This document shows, piece after piece, positions 35,031 through 43,543 of a DNA stretch of 64,000 nucleotides; positions within the stretch are counted from its first letter, which is position 1; each line of letters begins with the position of its first letter. This DNA comes from DASSFZ01 sp035283185 (GTDB lineage: Bacteria > Chloroflexota > Anaerolineae > Fen-1058): assembly GCA_035283185.1 (NCBI GenBank), contig DATEUJ010000075.1, positions 33,674-97,673 of the forward strand, read 5' to 3'. The notes under the pieces were generated by a model that was not told the DNA's origin, searched no databases, and saw only the letters and a program-made list of their open reading frames with translations. Position numbers and translations under genes: made by a program.

Positions 35031-35709
35031 CTTGCAGAAATCCGGGGGCATCGCGGCACTGCTCCACGCCGCGGCGTACGTGGTGGGCATGGTCCTGGGC
35101 TTCACGTTGATCTTCCCCCTGCTGAACGCCGCGCCCGATGAGTACCTGAAGTTTCTGACCGATAACCAAACCCTGGTGTATGTGTGGAATTTGATCAGCT
35201 ATTGGGGTTCTGCCATCACGCTGGTAATCATGGTGCTGGCGTTGTACGAGCGGTTGAAGAGCGGCTCGCCGGCCCTGATGCAGATGGCGACGGTCTTCGG
35301 TTTGATCTGGGCGGGACTGATCATTGCCAGCGGTAACCTCATGCTGCATAACCTCGGCGTCGTCGCCGACCTCTTCGGCAAAGATCCGGCGCAGGCTGTT
35401 ATGGCGTGGACAGCACTTGAGTCGGTGGAGAACGGGATCACGAGCGGGAACGAGCTGGTGGGTAGCTTATGGGTTCTGTTGTTGAGCCTGGCCGCCTTGC
35501 GCATGGGCGGACTGACGCGCGCCCTCAGCTATCTGGGCGTGGTGCTCGGTATTGCGGGCAGCCTCACGCTGATCCCGGCTTTGGCCGAGACGATGATTAT
35601 GATTTTCGGGCCGGGCATGGTCGTCTGGTCGGCCTGGGTAGGGATCGTTATGCTGCGCCGCCGCCCTAACGTGACCATGCAAAAATCGGCTGCGTTCGTT
35701 GCACGCTAG
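35023..35709 (+). CDS. DUF4386-like six-helix membrane protein
   Basis: This 228-aa protein begins MSDLQKSGGIAALLHAAAYV. The start at 35023 has AAGGAG 7 nt upstream; the upstream in-frame ATG does not. About six hydrophobic helices match DUF4386-type proteins, one of which is fused to a flavodoxin at 23009-24283. Function is unknown. It overlaps the small protein gene by 8 bp. Confidence 0.78.
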   Translation: MSDLQKSGGIAALLHAAAYVVGMVLGFTLIFPLLNAAPDEYLKFLTDNQTLVYVWNLISYWGSAITLVIMVLALYERLKSGSPALMQMATVFGLIWAGLIIASGNLMLHNLGVVADLFGKDPAQAVMAWTALESVENGITSGNELVGSLWVLLLSLAALRMGGLTRALSYLGVVLGIAGSLTLIPALAETMIMIFGPGMVVWSAWVGIVMLRRRPNVTMQKSAAFVAR

Positions 35710-35737
35710 AAAACAACTGAAGATGAAGGAGTCAGCG

Positions 35738-36424
35738 ATGAAAGTCTGCATTGTGGGGGCCTCTGGAAAACTGGGCCAGTGCATGGTACAGCACGCGCTC
35801 GCGAAGGGATACGAGGTGACGGGGGTGTGCCGGGAACGCAGCGTGGGCAAGCTCGACGCGTTCAAGGGGCGCATCACCGTCTTGCCCGGCGCGACGAACA
35901 ACCGCGTAGTGATCAAGCAAGCCGTCACCGGGTGTGACGGGGTGCTCACTGTGCTGGTCCCCTGGGGTGTTCATCATTACTCGTCGGGCACAGCCCAGGC
36001 GGTACTCGACTACGCACGACCGGGTGCGCGCCTCATCTTTTCCTGCGGCTGGCACATCACCTACGACGGCCAAGACGTGTATTCACCGGCCTTCAAGGCA
36101 GCTGTAAAAGTAGGTGGAGTGATCGGGCGGTTGTTGCGCGCCGTAGACATCGACGATCAAGTGGAAGCGTGCCGGCGGATCTTCGTCAGCGACACGCGGT
36201 GGACAGTTGTGCGCGGAAGCGATCTTGAAGAAGGCGAGAGCCAAGGCCTGCCCGTGTGGAGCCGCCACGTGGGCGATCCCATTCTTGTGAGCAACCTGAC
36301 GCGCCGCGTGGACTACGCGTTGTTCATGGTCGAGGCTCTGACGAACGATAAATTGATCCACGAAGCCCCGGCCATTGTCGGCTGCCGCACACCATCGGCG
36401 CTGGCTTATGCCGCTGCTCATTAA
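35738..36424 (+). CDS. NAD(P)-binding Rossmann-fold oxidoreductase (atypical SDR)
   Basis: This 228-aa protein has the GASGKLGQ dinucleotide motif at residues 7-14. A following basic residue region (VCRERSVGK) suggests NADP(H) preference. It resembles NmrA/atypical SDR proteins, which can be regulators or reductases. AAGGAG six nt before the ATG at 35738 decides the start. An alcohol-dehydrogenase-like gene follows in the same direction after 16 bp. Confidence 0.85.
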   Translation: MKVCIVGASGKLGQCMVQHALAKGYEVTGVCRERSVGKLDAFKGRITVLPGATNNRVVIKQAVTGCDGVLTVLVPWGVHHYSSGTAQAVLDYARPGARLIFSCGWHITYDGQDVYSPAFKAAVKVGGVIGRLLRAVDIDDQVEACRRIFVSDTRWTVVRGSDLEEGESQGLPVWSRHVGDPILVSNLTRRVDYALFMVEALTNDKLIHEAPAIVGCRTPSALAYAAAH

Positions 36425-36440
36425 AAGAAAGGATACCCTC

Positions 36441-37445
36441 ATGAAAGCCATTGTTTACACTGAATACGGAACACCGGATGTGTTGCAGCTCAAGGAAGTG
36501 GTGAAGCCTGCGCCGAAGGACAACGAAGTCCTGATCCGTATCCACGCTACGCCCGTTAACTTCGGCGATATTCTCGCCCGGGATTTCAAAAGTGTCACGC
36601 CGCGCAAGTTCAACATGCCGATCTTCTTCTGGCTGCCTGCAGGTTTAGCGTTTGGGTTCAACAAGCCGAAGAAACACATCCTGGGCAGCGAGTTCGCCGG
36701 GGAAGTTGAAGCCGTCGGCACAGCAGTGACACGCTTCAAGCCCGGCGATCAAGTCTTTGGCTATCGCGGCCAGAACATGGGCGCATATGCCGAATATCTG
36801 TGCATGCCCGAAGACGGGGTACTGGCAATCAAACCAGCCAACCTGACTTTCACGGAAGCCGCGGCCATTCCTTACGGAGCCTTCCATGCGCTGAACATGT
36901 TGAAAAAGGCCAACGTCCAACCGGGACAAAAGATCCTGATCAACGGGGCCAGCGGCGGGATTGGTTCAGCAGCGGCACAACTGGCAAAGTCGCACTTTGG
37001 GGCACACGTGACCGGAGTGTGCAGCACGCCGCGCGTAGCGTACGTGAAGTCACTGGGTGCGGATAAGGTCATCGATTACACGCGTGAGGACTTTACCCGC
37101 AACGGCGAGACCTATGACGCGATTTTTGACATCCTGGGCAAGAGTTCATTCGCGCGCTGCAAAAATTCGCTCAAGCCCAGCGGCCTTCTGCTCTTTGTCA
37201 GCTTCAAGACGAAACATCTGCTGCAGATGTTGTGGACTTCCATCCGCGGCGACAAGAGAGTCATCTGCGCGCTGCTGCCCGAAAAGGCTGAGGACCTCCT
37301 GCTTGTCAAAGAGCTGGTCGAGGCAGGGAAGATCAAAGCTATCATCGATAAGTGCTATCCACTGGAACAGGCGGCCGAGGCGCACCGGTATCTCGAAGCG
37401 GGGCGCAAAGCGGGCAGTGTCGTTATCACGCTGTCAGCGCCGTGA
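36441..37445 (+). CDS. Zinc-independent MDR-family NAD(P)H oxidoreductase
   Basis: This 334-aa protein is a medium-chain dehydrogenase/reductase of the quinone oxidoreductase type. It shows VNFGDIL near residue 38, LGSEFAGEV without the catalytic zinc cysteines, and the NADPH-binding NGASGGIGS near 168. It probably reduces quinones or enones. The start at 36441 has AAAGGA seven nt upstream. Last intact gene of the plus-strand block. Confidence 0.9.
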   Translation: MKAIVYTEYGTPDVLQLKEVVKPAPKDNEVLIRIHATPVNFGDILARDFKSVTPRKFNMPIFFWLPAGLAFGFNKPKKHILGSEFAGEVEAVGTAVTRFKPGDQVFGYRGQNMGAYAEYLCMPEDGVLAIKPANLTFTEAAAIPYGAFHALNMLKKANVQPGQKILINGASGGIGSAAAQLAKSHFGAHVTGVCSTPRVAYVKSLGADKVIDYTREDFTRNGETYDAIFDILGKSSFARCKNSLKPSGLLLFVSFKTKHLLQMLWTSIRGDKRVICALLPEKAEDLLLVKELVEAGKIKAIIDKCYPLEQAAEAHRYLEAGRKAGSVVITLSAP

Positions 37446-37466
37446 TCCGGTCAGGTGGGGGCATTG

Positions 37467-37472
37467 TATAAT
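37467..37472 (+). promoter_or_regulatory. -10 box of the truncated MalT-like gene
   Basis: TATAAT is followed six nt later by the ATG at 37479, the same leaderless spacing as at 31802-31814. No convincing -35 box is seen. Confidence 0.55.
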
Positions 37473-37478
37473 GAGCCT

Positions 37479-38273
37479 ATGTCTGCGCCCATCTTAGCCA
37501 CCAAGCTCCACATCCCCCCGCCTCGACCCGACATGATTCCCCGCCCGCGCCTGATCGAGCGGCTGAACGCGGGCCTGCTGGCAGGGCGCAAGCTCACGTT
37601 GATCTCGGCCCCTGCCGGCTTTGGTAAAACCACGCTGGTCAGCGAATGGATCAATCAAAAGGCGGAAGGCGGAAGGGTGAAGGATGAATCAAGCGCCCCC
37701 GCCTTTCAGCCCTCATCCTTCCGCCTTCATCCTTTCAAATTTGCGTGGTTGTCGCTGGAGGAGGCTGATAACGATCTTGCCCGAGTGCTGGTGTACGTCG
37801 TCGCCGCGCTGCAGACGGTTGCGCCGCACATCGGCGCAGGCGTGTTGAGCGCACTGCAAGCATCTCAGCCGCCAACCGCAGCGCTGCTGACGGCGCTGCT
37901 CAACGAAATCGCCGCAATCTCCGATCGGGTGGTGTTGGTGCTGGATGATTATCATGCGATCGATTCTCAACCGATTGATGAGGCGTTGACCTTCCTAGTC
38001 GATCATCTGCCGCCGCAGATGCAGCTGGTCATCACCACTCGAGAGGATCCTCAACTTCCGTTGGCCCGGTTCCGCGCGCGAGGCCAATTGACCGAACTGC
38101 GCGCCGACGATTTGCGCTTCACCCCGACTGAAGCGGCTGAGTTCCTCAACCGCTCGATGGGCCTCTCAACGGACGACATCGCTGCGCTGGAATCTCGCAC
38201 GGAGGGTTGGATCGCCGGGTTGCAGTTGGCCGCGCTGGCCTTCTCCGGGATGACTTTCCGGGTGGCGAGCTGA
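37479..38273 (+). pseudogene. Truncated MalT-like regulator (ATPase part only)
   Basis: The 264-aa product begins MSAPILATKLHIPPP and has Walker A APAGFGKT, the Walker B region LVLDDYHAID and the segment TEGWIAGLQLAALA. Homology with the 31814 gene then stops and eight unrelated residues precede a TGA. The winged helix, TPR region and DNA-binding domain are missing. A palindromic insert at 37658-37736 occupies the same site as in the intact paralogue. A dominant-negative ATPase fragment is conceivable but relic status is likelier. Confidence 0.75.
37658..37736. repeat. In-frame palindromic insert in the truncated MalT-like gene
   Basis: GGCGGAAGGGTGAAGGATGA on the left pairs with TCATCCTTCCGCCTTCATCC on the right. 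It encodes about 26 residues directly before KFAWLSLEE. Confidence 0.65.
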
Positions 38274-38369
38274 CAATTGCGCTGGATGGCATCCGCTAGA
38301 CTGGACCGGAAATAGAATGCCTGGGTACTGGCCGATCGGCCCGCTGGCGCAGGGTCGAAACGTGATCAT

Positions 38370-38388
38370 GATCGCGTTAAACGCGATC
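38370..38388. repeat. 19-bp palindrome GATCGCGTT-A-AACGCGATC
   Basis: A perfect inverted repeat with one central base, with a further GATCGCGTTTC half-copy about 15 bp later (near 38404). It lies in the 555-bp non-coding stretch 38274-38828, which otherwise holds the tRNA-like copy and nothing else I recognise. Confidence 0.7.
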
Positions 38389-38591
38389 AGCGCCCTTGAA
38401 TGATCGCGTTTCGCAGCCCAGAGACAGCAGTTGGTGTCGGCTTTGCCAATCACGCTGCAGCGCGATTGGCTACGATCTCAAGGAGGTCACTCCACATGTT
38501 TGAGAAGTAACGAGGATGGGTTCAGACCAATAACTCGCAGATTATGGGTTCCGCTCGTAAGGTGTATATCACAGGCCATTTGAGACAACGC

Positions 38592-38690
38592 AAACACCGC
38601 GGACTGAAAGTCTGCGGTGCTGTTTTAGTAGCGGGGGTTGGATTCGAACCTGCGGCCTCCGGGTTACGAGCTCGAATCCTAGATGACCGA
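38592..38690 (-). other. Degenerate tRNA-3'-end-like sequence with terminator (right copy)
   Basis: On the minus strand 38690-38629 reads as a damaged tRNA 3' half: a CTCGTAA anticodon-loop-like stretch, the TTCGAAT T-loop and the CCCCCGCTA end. T-stem and anticodon stem do not pair well. A hairpin CACCGCGGACT/AGTCTGCGGTG (38595-38619) follows like a tRNA terminator. It is the direct-repeat partner of 31401-31475. Confidence 0.55.
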
Positions 38691-38828
38691 TCTTTCGACC
38701 GCCGGGCCATGTATTCTCGGCCAGCCCGACGAGCGCGGGTATCAATCTGATCCGAGCATACGGCGCGTGCAGTCATGGCATTCATGTTGCCTACACACAA
38801 GATGCACTGAAAACCGAATGATGCGCTC

Positions 38829-39893
38829 TCAGGGCAGTGGATGCCAGATCTGCGAGAGGGCAATGGCCATCGCGGCGAGGAGCGCGCCGATGGCCGTAAA
38901 CGCTACGCTGATTTCCGTGGTCTCGTGCTTGAGGATCAAGTACGTGGGAAGTTTCTGGAAAACATGCTGAAGCTCGTCCGCGCTCTCAGCCGCGTAATAG
39001 GTTCCACCCGTCATATCCGCAACTTGCTTCAGCGTCGCCTCGTCAATCCCCCTGCGAAACCCGCCGCCCCCAAACTGCCCGCCACCTCCAAATTGCTGGC
39101 CGCCGCCAAACGGGTCACTATCCTGACATCGCGGGCCGCCAAACGGGTTGAATTCACTCTCGGTTCCAAACCCGATGGTGTAGACACGGACTCCACGGTC
39201 GGCGGCTTGCTGCGCGGCCTCCGAAGGCAATGGACCCACATTGCTCGCCCCATCGGTGAGTAAGACAATGATCTCCGGCGCATACATCCCTTGTGGCACC
39301 GGCGTCGGCTGGACCCCGGGCGATGTGTCGGTCACACTCGGCGCGACGTTCGGGTCTATTTCGGCAATCGCATCCAGCGATTTGAGAATGGCGCTGCCAA
39401 TGGCTGTTCTGCGGGCCGGGGCCAGGCGGTCGATAGCATCTTGCAGTACTTCCTGATCCGTCGTCGGCGGCTGGATCAATACCGCGAAACCGGCGAACGC
39501 GACGATGCCGATCTGCGTGCCGAACGGTTGGCGCTGAATGAACGACAGCGCGGCGGCCTTGGCCGCCTCCAAGCGGTTAGGCTCGATATCGGTCGAGCAC
39601 ATGCTCCGCGAGACATCGATTGCGAGAACGATGGTCGTCTGGCCGGTGGGCACACTGACGATGGCCACCGGGCGCCCTAATGCGATCACCAGGCTCGCCA
39701 GCGCGAGGAGGAACAGGGCAAACGGGAGATGGCGGCGCAGGCGTGACGGGTGAGGAAGCGCCGCGCGCACCAAAGCCAGGCTGGAGTAGCGCACCGCAAA
39801 ACGCCGCCGTCGTCGCAGCATCCAAATATATACTGCGACAATCAGAGGAATTAATCCCAGCAGGAGAAGGAACCCCGGCCAAAGCAAGGCCAT
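38829..39893 (-). CDS. VWA-domain membrane protein (BatA/BatB-like)
   Basis: This 354-aa protein has two N-terminal helices (about 4-25 and 55-75), a von Willebrand A domain with MIDAS motif DVSRS near residue 93 and a TDG later, a Gly/Phe-rich loop (GGGQQFGGGGQF near 265), and a C-terminal helix. Together with MoxR, DUF58 and a second VWA protein this is the classic moxR-type operon, thought to assemble or activate partner complexes in a metal-dependent way. The Gly-rich loop is not in its paralogue. Confidence 0.9.
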   Translation of the reverse strand: MALLWPGFLLLLGLIPLIVAVYIWMLRRRRRFAVRYSSLALVRAALPHPSRLRRHLPFALFLLALASLVIALGRPVAIVSVPTGQTTIVLAIDVSRSMCSTDIEPNRLEAAKAAALSFIQRQPFGTQIGIVAFAGFAVLIQPPTTDQEVLQDAIDRLAPARRTAIGSAILKSLDAIAEIDPNVAPSVTDTSPGVQPTPVPQGMYAPEIIVLLTDGASNVGPLPSEAAQQAADRGVRVYTIGFGTESEFNPFGGPRCQDSDPFGGGQQFGGGGQFGGGGFRRGIDEATLKQVADMTGGTYYAAESADELQHVFQKLPTYLILKHETTEISVAFTAIGALLAAMAIALSQIWHPLP

Positions 39894-39949
39894 CGACTAC
39901 CTCCCATGCGCCCTGAAAGCGCGTCTTACAACCCGTAGAGCGGGCATCC

Positions 39950-40010
39950 CTATGCCCGCTCTTGACGCATGGGGATGCGTCAACCACGGGTGGGGATGCG
40001 TCAACCACAG
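39950..40010. repeat. Hairpin and direct repeats between the two VWA genes
   Basis: GAGCGGGCATCCCTATGCCCGCTC forms a hairpin by itself in part (arms GAGCGGGCAT/ATGCCCGCTC). GGGGATGCGTCAACCAC occurs twice in tandem right after it. It sits in the 154-bp gap that separates genes expected to be adjacent in this operon. Confidence 0.7.
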
Positions 40011-40047
40011 GGCTTTAAGACAGTCTCTGACAGATTCGCCGATAAGA

Positions 40048-41058
40048 TCACGGCAAGCGGCTGAACCACAGGAGCGACAATGCACCGCCGATCAGCAAGA
40101 CGAGAATGCCGGCGCCCGCAAGAATAGAAGTGACTTCCATCTTGTCCGGTTTGATAACCAACTGCAGGTTAAGATTTTCGTAGATCTCGCGTAGGCTTTG
40201 TTCGCTCTCGGCGTTGTAATAGGCGCCATCGGTGAGCTGCGAGATTTGTTGCAGCATCGCCTCGTCGAGCTGCGTGTGAACGGTGAAGCCGTTGACGTGC
40301 AGTGTGGTCCCCGCCGCGCTGCCGATGCCAACCGTGTAGATGCGCACGCCACGGTCTGCGGCTGTCTGCGCCGCGGCGAGCGGGTCCGGTGATACGTTGT
40401 TCTCGCCGTCGCTGAGCAGGACGATGACGGCAGACGTGTACATCCCGTCGGGCACAGGCGTCGGCGTGGGTGTGGGCGCCGGTGTAAGGTTACCGGTAAG
40501 GGGCGGGGCCTGCCCGGCGTCTACGGCGGAAATCGTATTGAGCGAAGCGAGAATCCCCTGCCCGAGCGATGTGCCGCGCTCCGGCGTCAAGCGGTTGACC
40601 GAGGCAAGGATGGTCTCCGGGTCGTTTGTCGGCGCTTGCACCGCAAAGCCGCTATCGCTGAACGCGACGACGCCGATCTGCACTCCCGGCGGCTGGCGCT
40701 CCACGAAGTCCCGCGCGGCGGCCTTAGCCGCTTCCATCCGGGTCGGCTTCAAATCGTCGGCCGCCATGCTGCCGGAAACGTCAAACGCAAGGATGACCGT
40801 GCCTTCTATGCGGGGCAGGCTGACCACGGTCTGTGGCCGCGCCAGCGCGACGATCAGGATAGTGAGAGAGAGCAGAAAGAGTGCTGGCGTAATGTGGCGG
40901 CGCAAGCCAAGCCCGCGCCCCGCCGTCTCTTGCACAAGCCCAAGCCGGCCGTAACGCGTGGCAATCCTCCTCCGCCGCTGCTCCATACGGATGTACAGCA
41001 TGACAAACAGCGGAATCACCAACAGTAACAAAAGCGTCTCGGGCCAGATGAAAGACAT
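40048..41058 (-). CDS. VWA-domain membrane protein (BatA-like)
   Basis: This 336-aa protein begins MSFIWPETLLLLLVIPLFVM, with two N-terminal helices, a VWA domain carrying DVSGS (MIDAS), a Thr and Asp-Gly in LLSDGENN, and a C-terminal helix. The ATG at 41058 is chosen over one at 41166 because the longer reading runs through the 196-bp repeat. A relic of this same start codon lies at 41355 after the DUF58 stop, so the two genes were once 7 nt apart. Confidence 0.9.
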   Translation of the reverse strand: MSFIWPETLLLLLVIPLFVMLYIRMEQRRRRIATRYGRLGLVQETAGRGLGLRRHITPALFLLSLTILIVALARPQTVVSLPRIEGTVILAFDVSGSMAADDLKPTRMEAAKAAARDFVERQPPGVQIGVVAFSDSGFAVQAPTNDPETILASVNRLTPERGTSLGQGILASLNTISAVDAGQAPPLTGNLTPAPTPTPTPVPDGMYTSAVIVLLSDGENNVSPDPLAAAQTAADRGVRIYTVGIGSAAGTTLHVNGFTVHTQLDEAMLQQISQLTDGAYYNAESEQSLREIYENLNLQLVIKPDKMEVTSILAGAGILVLLIGGALSLLWFSRLP

Positions 41059-41077
41059 AGTGCAATCACTTCTGGCT

Positions 41078-41273
41078 ATACTGCTCACGGTCATAAACTG
41101 CGCCTCTTGGTCATTCCCGCGCGGTTTAAGCGGGAATCCAGCAACCCAATCGGCATGGAGTACCAACCCCCGATCTGGTCGGGGGCAAACTGGATGCCCG
41201 ACAACAGCATTCGGGCATGACAGTGGCCGTCACCGTAACGCTAACAAAAGCGCAAATTGTGCCCGCGCTCAGT
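41078..41273. repeat. 196-bp inverted repeat, left copy
   Basis: This sequence is the reverse complement of 43313-43508 with only about a dozen differences by eye. It carries three internal palindromes: TCATTCCCGC/GCGGGAAT, CCCCCGATC/GGTCGGGGG and ATGCCCGAC/TCGGGCAT. It separates the DUF58 gene from the VWA gene. Confidence 0.9.
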
Positions 41274-41361
41274 AAAACCGCTCAGGCCGCCGTCCGCGGC
41301 GGCTCACAACCCGCGCCGAGGACGGCGCTATGAGCGTGAACGGATGAATGACATCGTGCAA

Positions 41362-42267
41362 TCACTTCCGGCGCTGTCGCCTCAGCGCGGCGAAGCGCAC
41401 AATGGCGCGCACCAGGTCTTCTTCGGTCGAGAGCGACAGCGCGTCAACCCCGGAGCGTTTGAACGCCTCGTTCAGTTCTGCTTCGCGCCGCCGCGCTGCC
41501 TCTTGAAAACGCTGGCGGAACCCCCGGTCGTGCGTGTCCACGTAGAGCTGCTCGCCTGTTTCCGCATCCTCCATCATGATCGGGCCGATGTCCGGCAGCT
41601 CGACCTCCCGCGGGTCCCACAAGCGTATGGCGAGGACTTCGTGCCGCCGGTTCAGCAAGCTCAGCGCCCTCTCCCACCCCGGAGCGCTGATGAAATCCGA
41701 GATAATGAAGATCAACGAGCGCTTCTTGATGGAGTGCAGTCCGGCTTCGAGCAGCGGGATCAGGTTGGTGAACGGCGCTTTCGGCAAACGCGGCTGCTTG
41801 AGCAGATCGTTGACAAGGCGCAGGACCTGGATCCGCCCGCCCCGTGCGGGAATCGTACGCTCAACGCGGCTGCCGTAGAACATCGCGCCCACACGATTGC
41901 CGTGGCGCGTGAGCAGCCGCGCGAGCGTCGTGACGAAATCAATCAGCACCGTCCGCTTCACGCTCTGCGTCCGCGCAGTGCCAAAGTCCATGGAGGGGCT
42001 CAGGTCGAGCAGAAACCACGCGGTGATTTCACGATCTTCGACGTACTGCCGGACGTACGGTGTGTTCATGCGCGCCGTGACGTTCCAATCAATGTAGCGA
42101 ATATCGTCTTCGGATTGATATTCGCGCAGATCGGCAAAATCCACCCCGTAGCCGTAAAGGAGGCTGCGATAATCGCCTTGCAGCAGACCGTCCAGGCGGC
42201 GGATGACTTGCCAGTCGAGACGCAGCAGGATGCGCTCAGGCGTTAACGCGGACGTTGGCATGCTCAT
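41362..42267 (-). CDS. DUF58 domain protein
   Basis: This 301-aa protein has the DUF58 core near residues 35-90 (GYGVDFADLREYQSEDDIRY, then IDW) and a VWA-like remnant with DLSPSMDFG at about 93-101. DUF58 proteins accompany MoxR ATPases. It overlaps the moxR gene by 32 bp. Seven nt after its stop comes ATGTCATTCATCCG, a decayed copy of the VWA gene start. Confidence 0.92.
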   Translation of the reverse strand: MSMPTSALTPERILLRLDWQVIRRLDGLLQGDYRSLLYGYGVDFADLREYQSEDDIRYIDWNVTARMNTPYVRQYVEDREITAWFLLDLSPSMDFGTARTQSVKRTVLIDFVTTLARLLTRHGNRVGAMFYGSRVERTIPARGGRIQVLRLVNDLLKQPRLPKAPFTNLIPLLEAGLHSIKKRSLIFIISDFISAPGWERALSLLNRRHEVLAIRLWDPREVELPDIGPIMMEDAETGEQLYVDTHDRGFRQRFQEAARRREAELNEAFKRSGVDALSLSTEEDLVRAIVRFAALRRQRRK

Positions 42268-43252
42268 GTAAAGGCACCACGGGTATGGGAATGCGGTCGA
42301 GAATCTTCATTAACAGGTCGTCGCCGGTCACATTGTCCGAGAGCGCCTCGTACGACAGCACCAACCGGTGTCGCATCACGTCAAGCGCCATATCCAGAAC
42401 GTCCTGAGGCAGCGCGTAATTGCGCCCGCGCACAAAGGCGAGCGCCCGCGCGGTAAGGATCAGATTGATCGAAGCGCGCGGACTCGCGCCGAACATGATG
42501 TAGTGCTCTAATTCTTTCAAGCCATAGTCTTTCGGCTTCCGCGTGGCGGTCACCATGCGCACGGCGTACTCGATGAGGGCGGGATCCACGTACACTCTGC
42601 CGGCTTCTTGCTGCAAGCCCAGCAGTTGCTCGGTGGTCAACACTTTTTGCACGGCCTGCAACATGCCCGTCATCCGCTCGACGATGACGAATTCTTCAGT
42701 CGCATTAGGATAACCCACGAGCACCTTGAGCATGAAGCGGTCCACTTGCGCTTCGGGTAACGCATACGTGCCCTCCGTCTCGATGGGATTCTGCGTCGCG
42801 AGCACGAGGAAGGGATTCGGCACCTTGAATGTCTCTCGCCCGATAGTCACCTGCCGCTCTTGCATCACTTCGAGCAGCGCGCTTTGCACCTTGGCCGGCG
42901 CGCGGTTGATTTCGTCCGCCAGCAGCAAGTTGGTAAAGACCGGGCCGAGCGAGGTGTTGAATTCACCAGTCTTTTGATTGTAAATGCGCGTGCCGATCAA
43001 ATCGGCGGGGACGAGGTCGGGCGTGAATTGGATGCGCTTGAATTCGCCGCCCATCGCTTCCGCCAAGGTCTTGATCGCCATCGTCTTGGCCAGGCCGGGC
43101 ACGCCTTCGACGAGGATGTGCCCGCGCGCCAGCAGCGCGACGACCAATCGCTCCAACAGATGATCCTGTCCGACGATTACCTTCTTCACTTCGTACAGCA
43201 CGCGTTCCATCGGCATCCGGTTCTTGGGATTCACGCTATGCGTCTGATTCAT
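42236..43252 (-). CDS. MoxR-type AAA+ ATPase
   Basis: This 338-aa ATPase has Walker A GVPGLAKT, Walker B LLADEINRAP with sensor 1 ATQNP, and the C-terminal lid. MoxR proteins act as chaperone-like ATPases with VWA partners. The ATG at 43252 is preferred since AAGGAGG lies six nt upstream; the longer reading would start inside the 196-bp repeat. First gene of the operon MoxR-DUF58-VWA-VWA. Confidence 0.95.
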   Translation of the reverse strand: MNQTHSVNPKNRMPMERVLYEVKKVIVGQDHLLERLVVALLARGHILVEGVPGLAKTMAIKTLAEAMGGEFKRIQFTPDLVPADLIGTRIYNQKTGEFNTSLGPVFTNLLLADEINRAPAKVQSALLEVMQERQVTIGRETFKVPNPFLVLATQNPIETEGTYALPEAQVDRFMLKVLVGYPNATEEFVIVERMTGMLQAVQKVLTTEQLLGLQQEAGRVYVDPALIEYAVRMVTATRKPKDYGLKELEHYIMFGASPRASINLILTARALAFVRGRNYALPQDVLDMALDVMRHRLVLSYEALSDNVTGDDLLMKILDRIPIPVVPLHEHANVRVNA

Positions 43253-43312
43253 CAACCACCTCCTTGATTTGGTCGGATAGTCTGGTAGTCGGGTAGTCCG
43301 ATCTCCGACTAT

Positions 43313-43508
43313 ACTCAGCGCGAGCGCAACTTGCGCTTTTGTTAGCGTTACGGTGACGGCCACTGTCATGCCCGAATGCTGTTGTCGGGCATCCAGTTTG
43401 CCCCCGACCAGATCGGGGGTTGGTACTCCATGCCGATAGGGTTGCTGGATTCCCGCCTAAAGCGTGCGGGAATGACCAGGAGACGCAGTTTATGACCGTG
43501 AGCAGTAT
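43313..43508. repeat. 196-bp inverted repeat, right copy
   Basis: The partner of 41078-41273 in opposite orientation. It lies between the moxR start and the end of the HtrA-like gene, and is flanked on both sides by short degenerate GGTAGTCGG-type repeats. A third, shorter relative without the central part is at 44478-44556. Confidence 0.9.
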
Positions 43509-43543
43509 ACCCGACTAGGCGGCTACCGGACTAAGTGACTATT

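Noticed and set aside
31401..38690. Functional tRNA genes at the two tRNA-like sites.
   Set aside because: The T-stem and anticodon stem do not pair and the 5' halves are not recognisable, so they were recorded as degenerate remnants only.
39950..40010. A CRISPR array suggested by GGGGATGCGTCAACCAC direct repeats.
   Set aside because: Only two copies with a 4-bp gap, no spacers of normal size and no cas genes in the window.
41059..41166. Extended N-terminus of the VWA protein starting inside the 196-bp repeat.
   Set aside because: The extra 36 residues are encoded by repeat sequence, and the shorter start begins with the conserved membrane helix.
43253..43369. Extended N-terminus of MoxR from an ATG in the right 196-bp repeat.
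   Set aside because: A strong Shine-Dalgarno AAGGAGG precedes the ATG at 43252, and the extension is repeat-coded.
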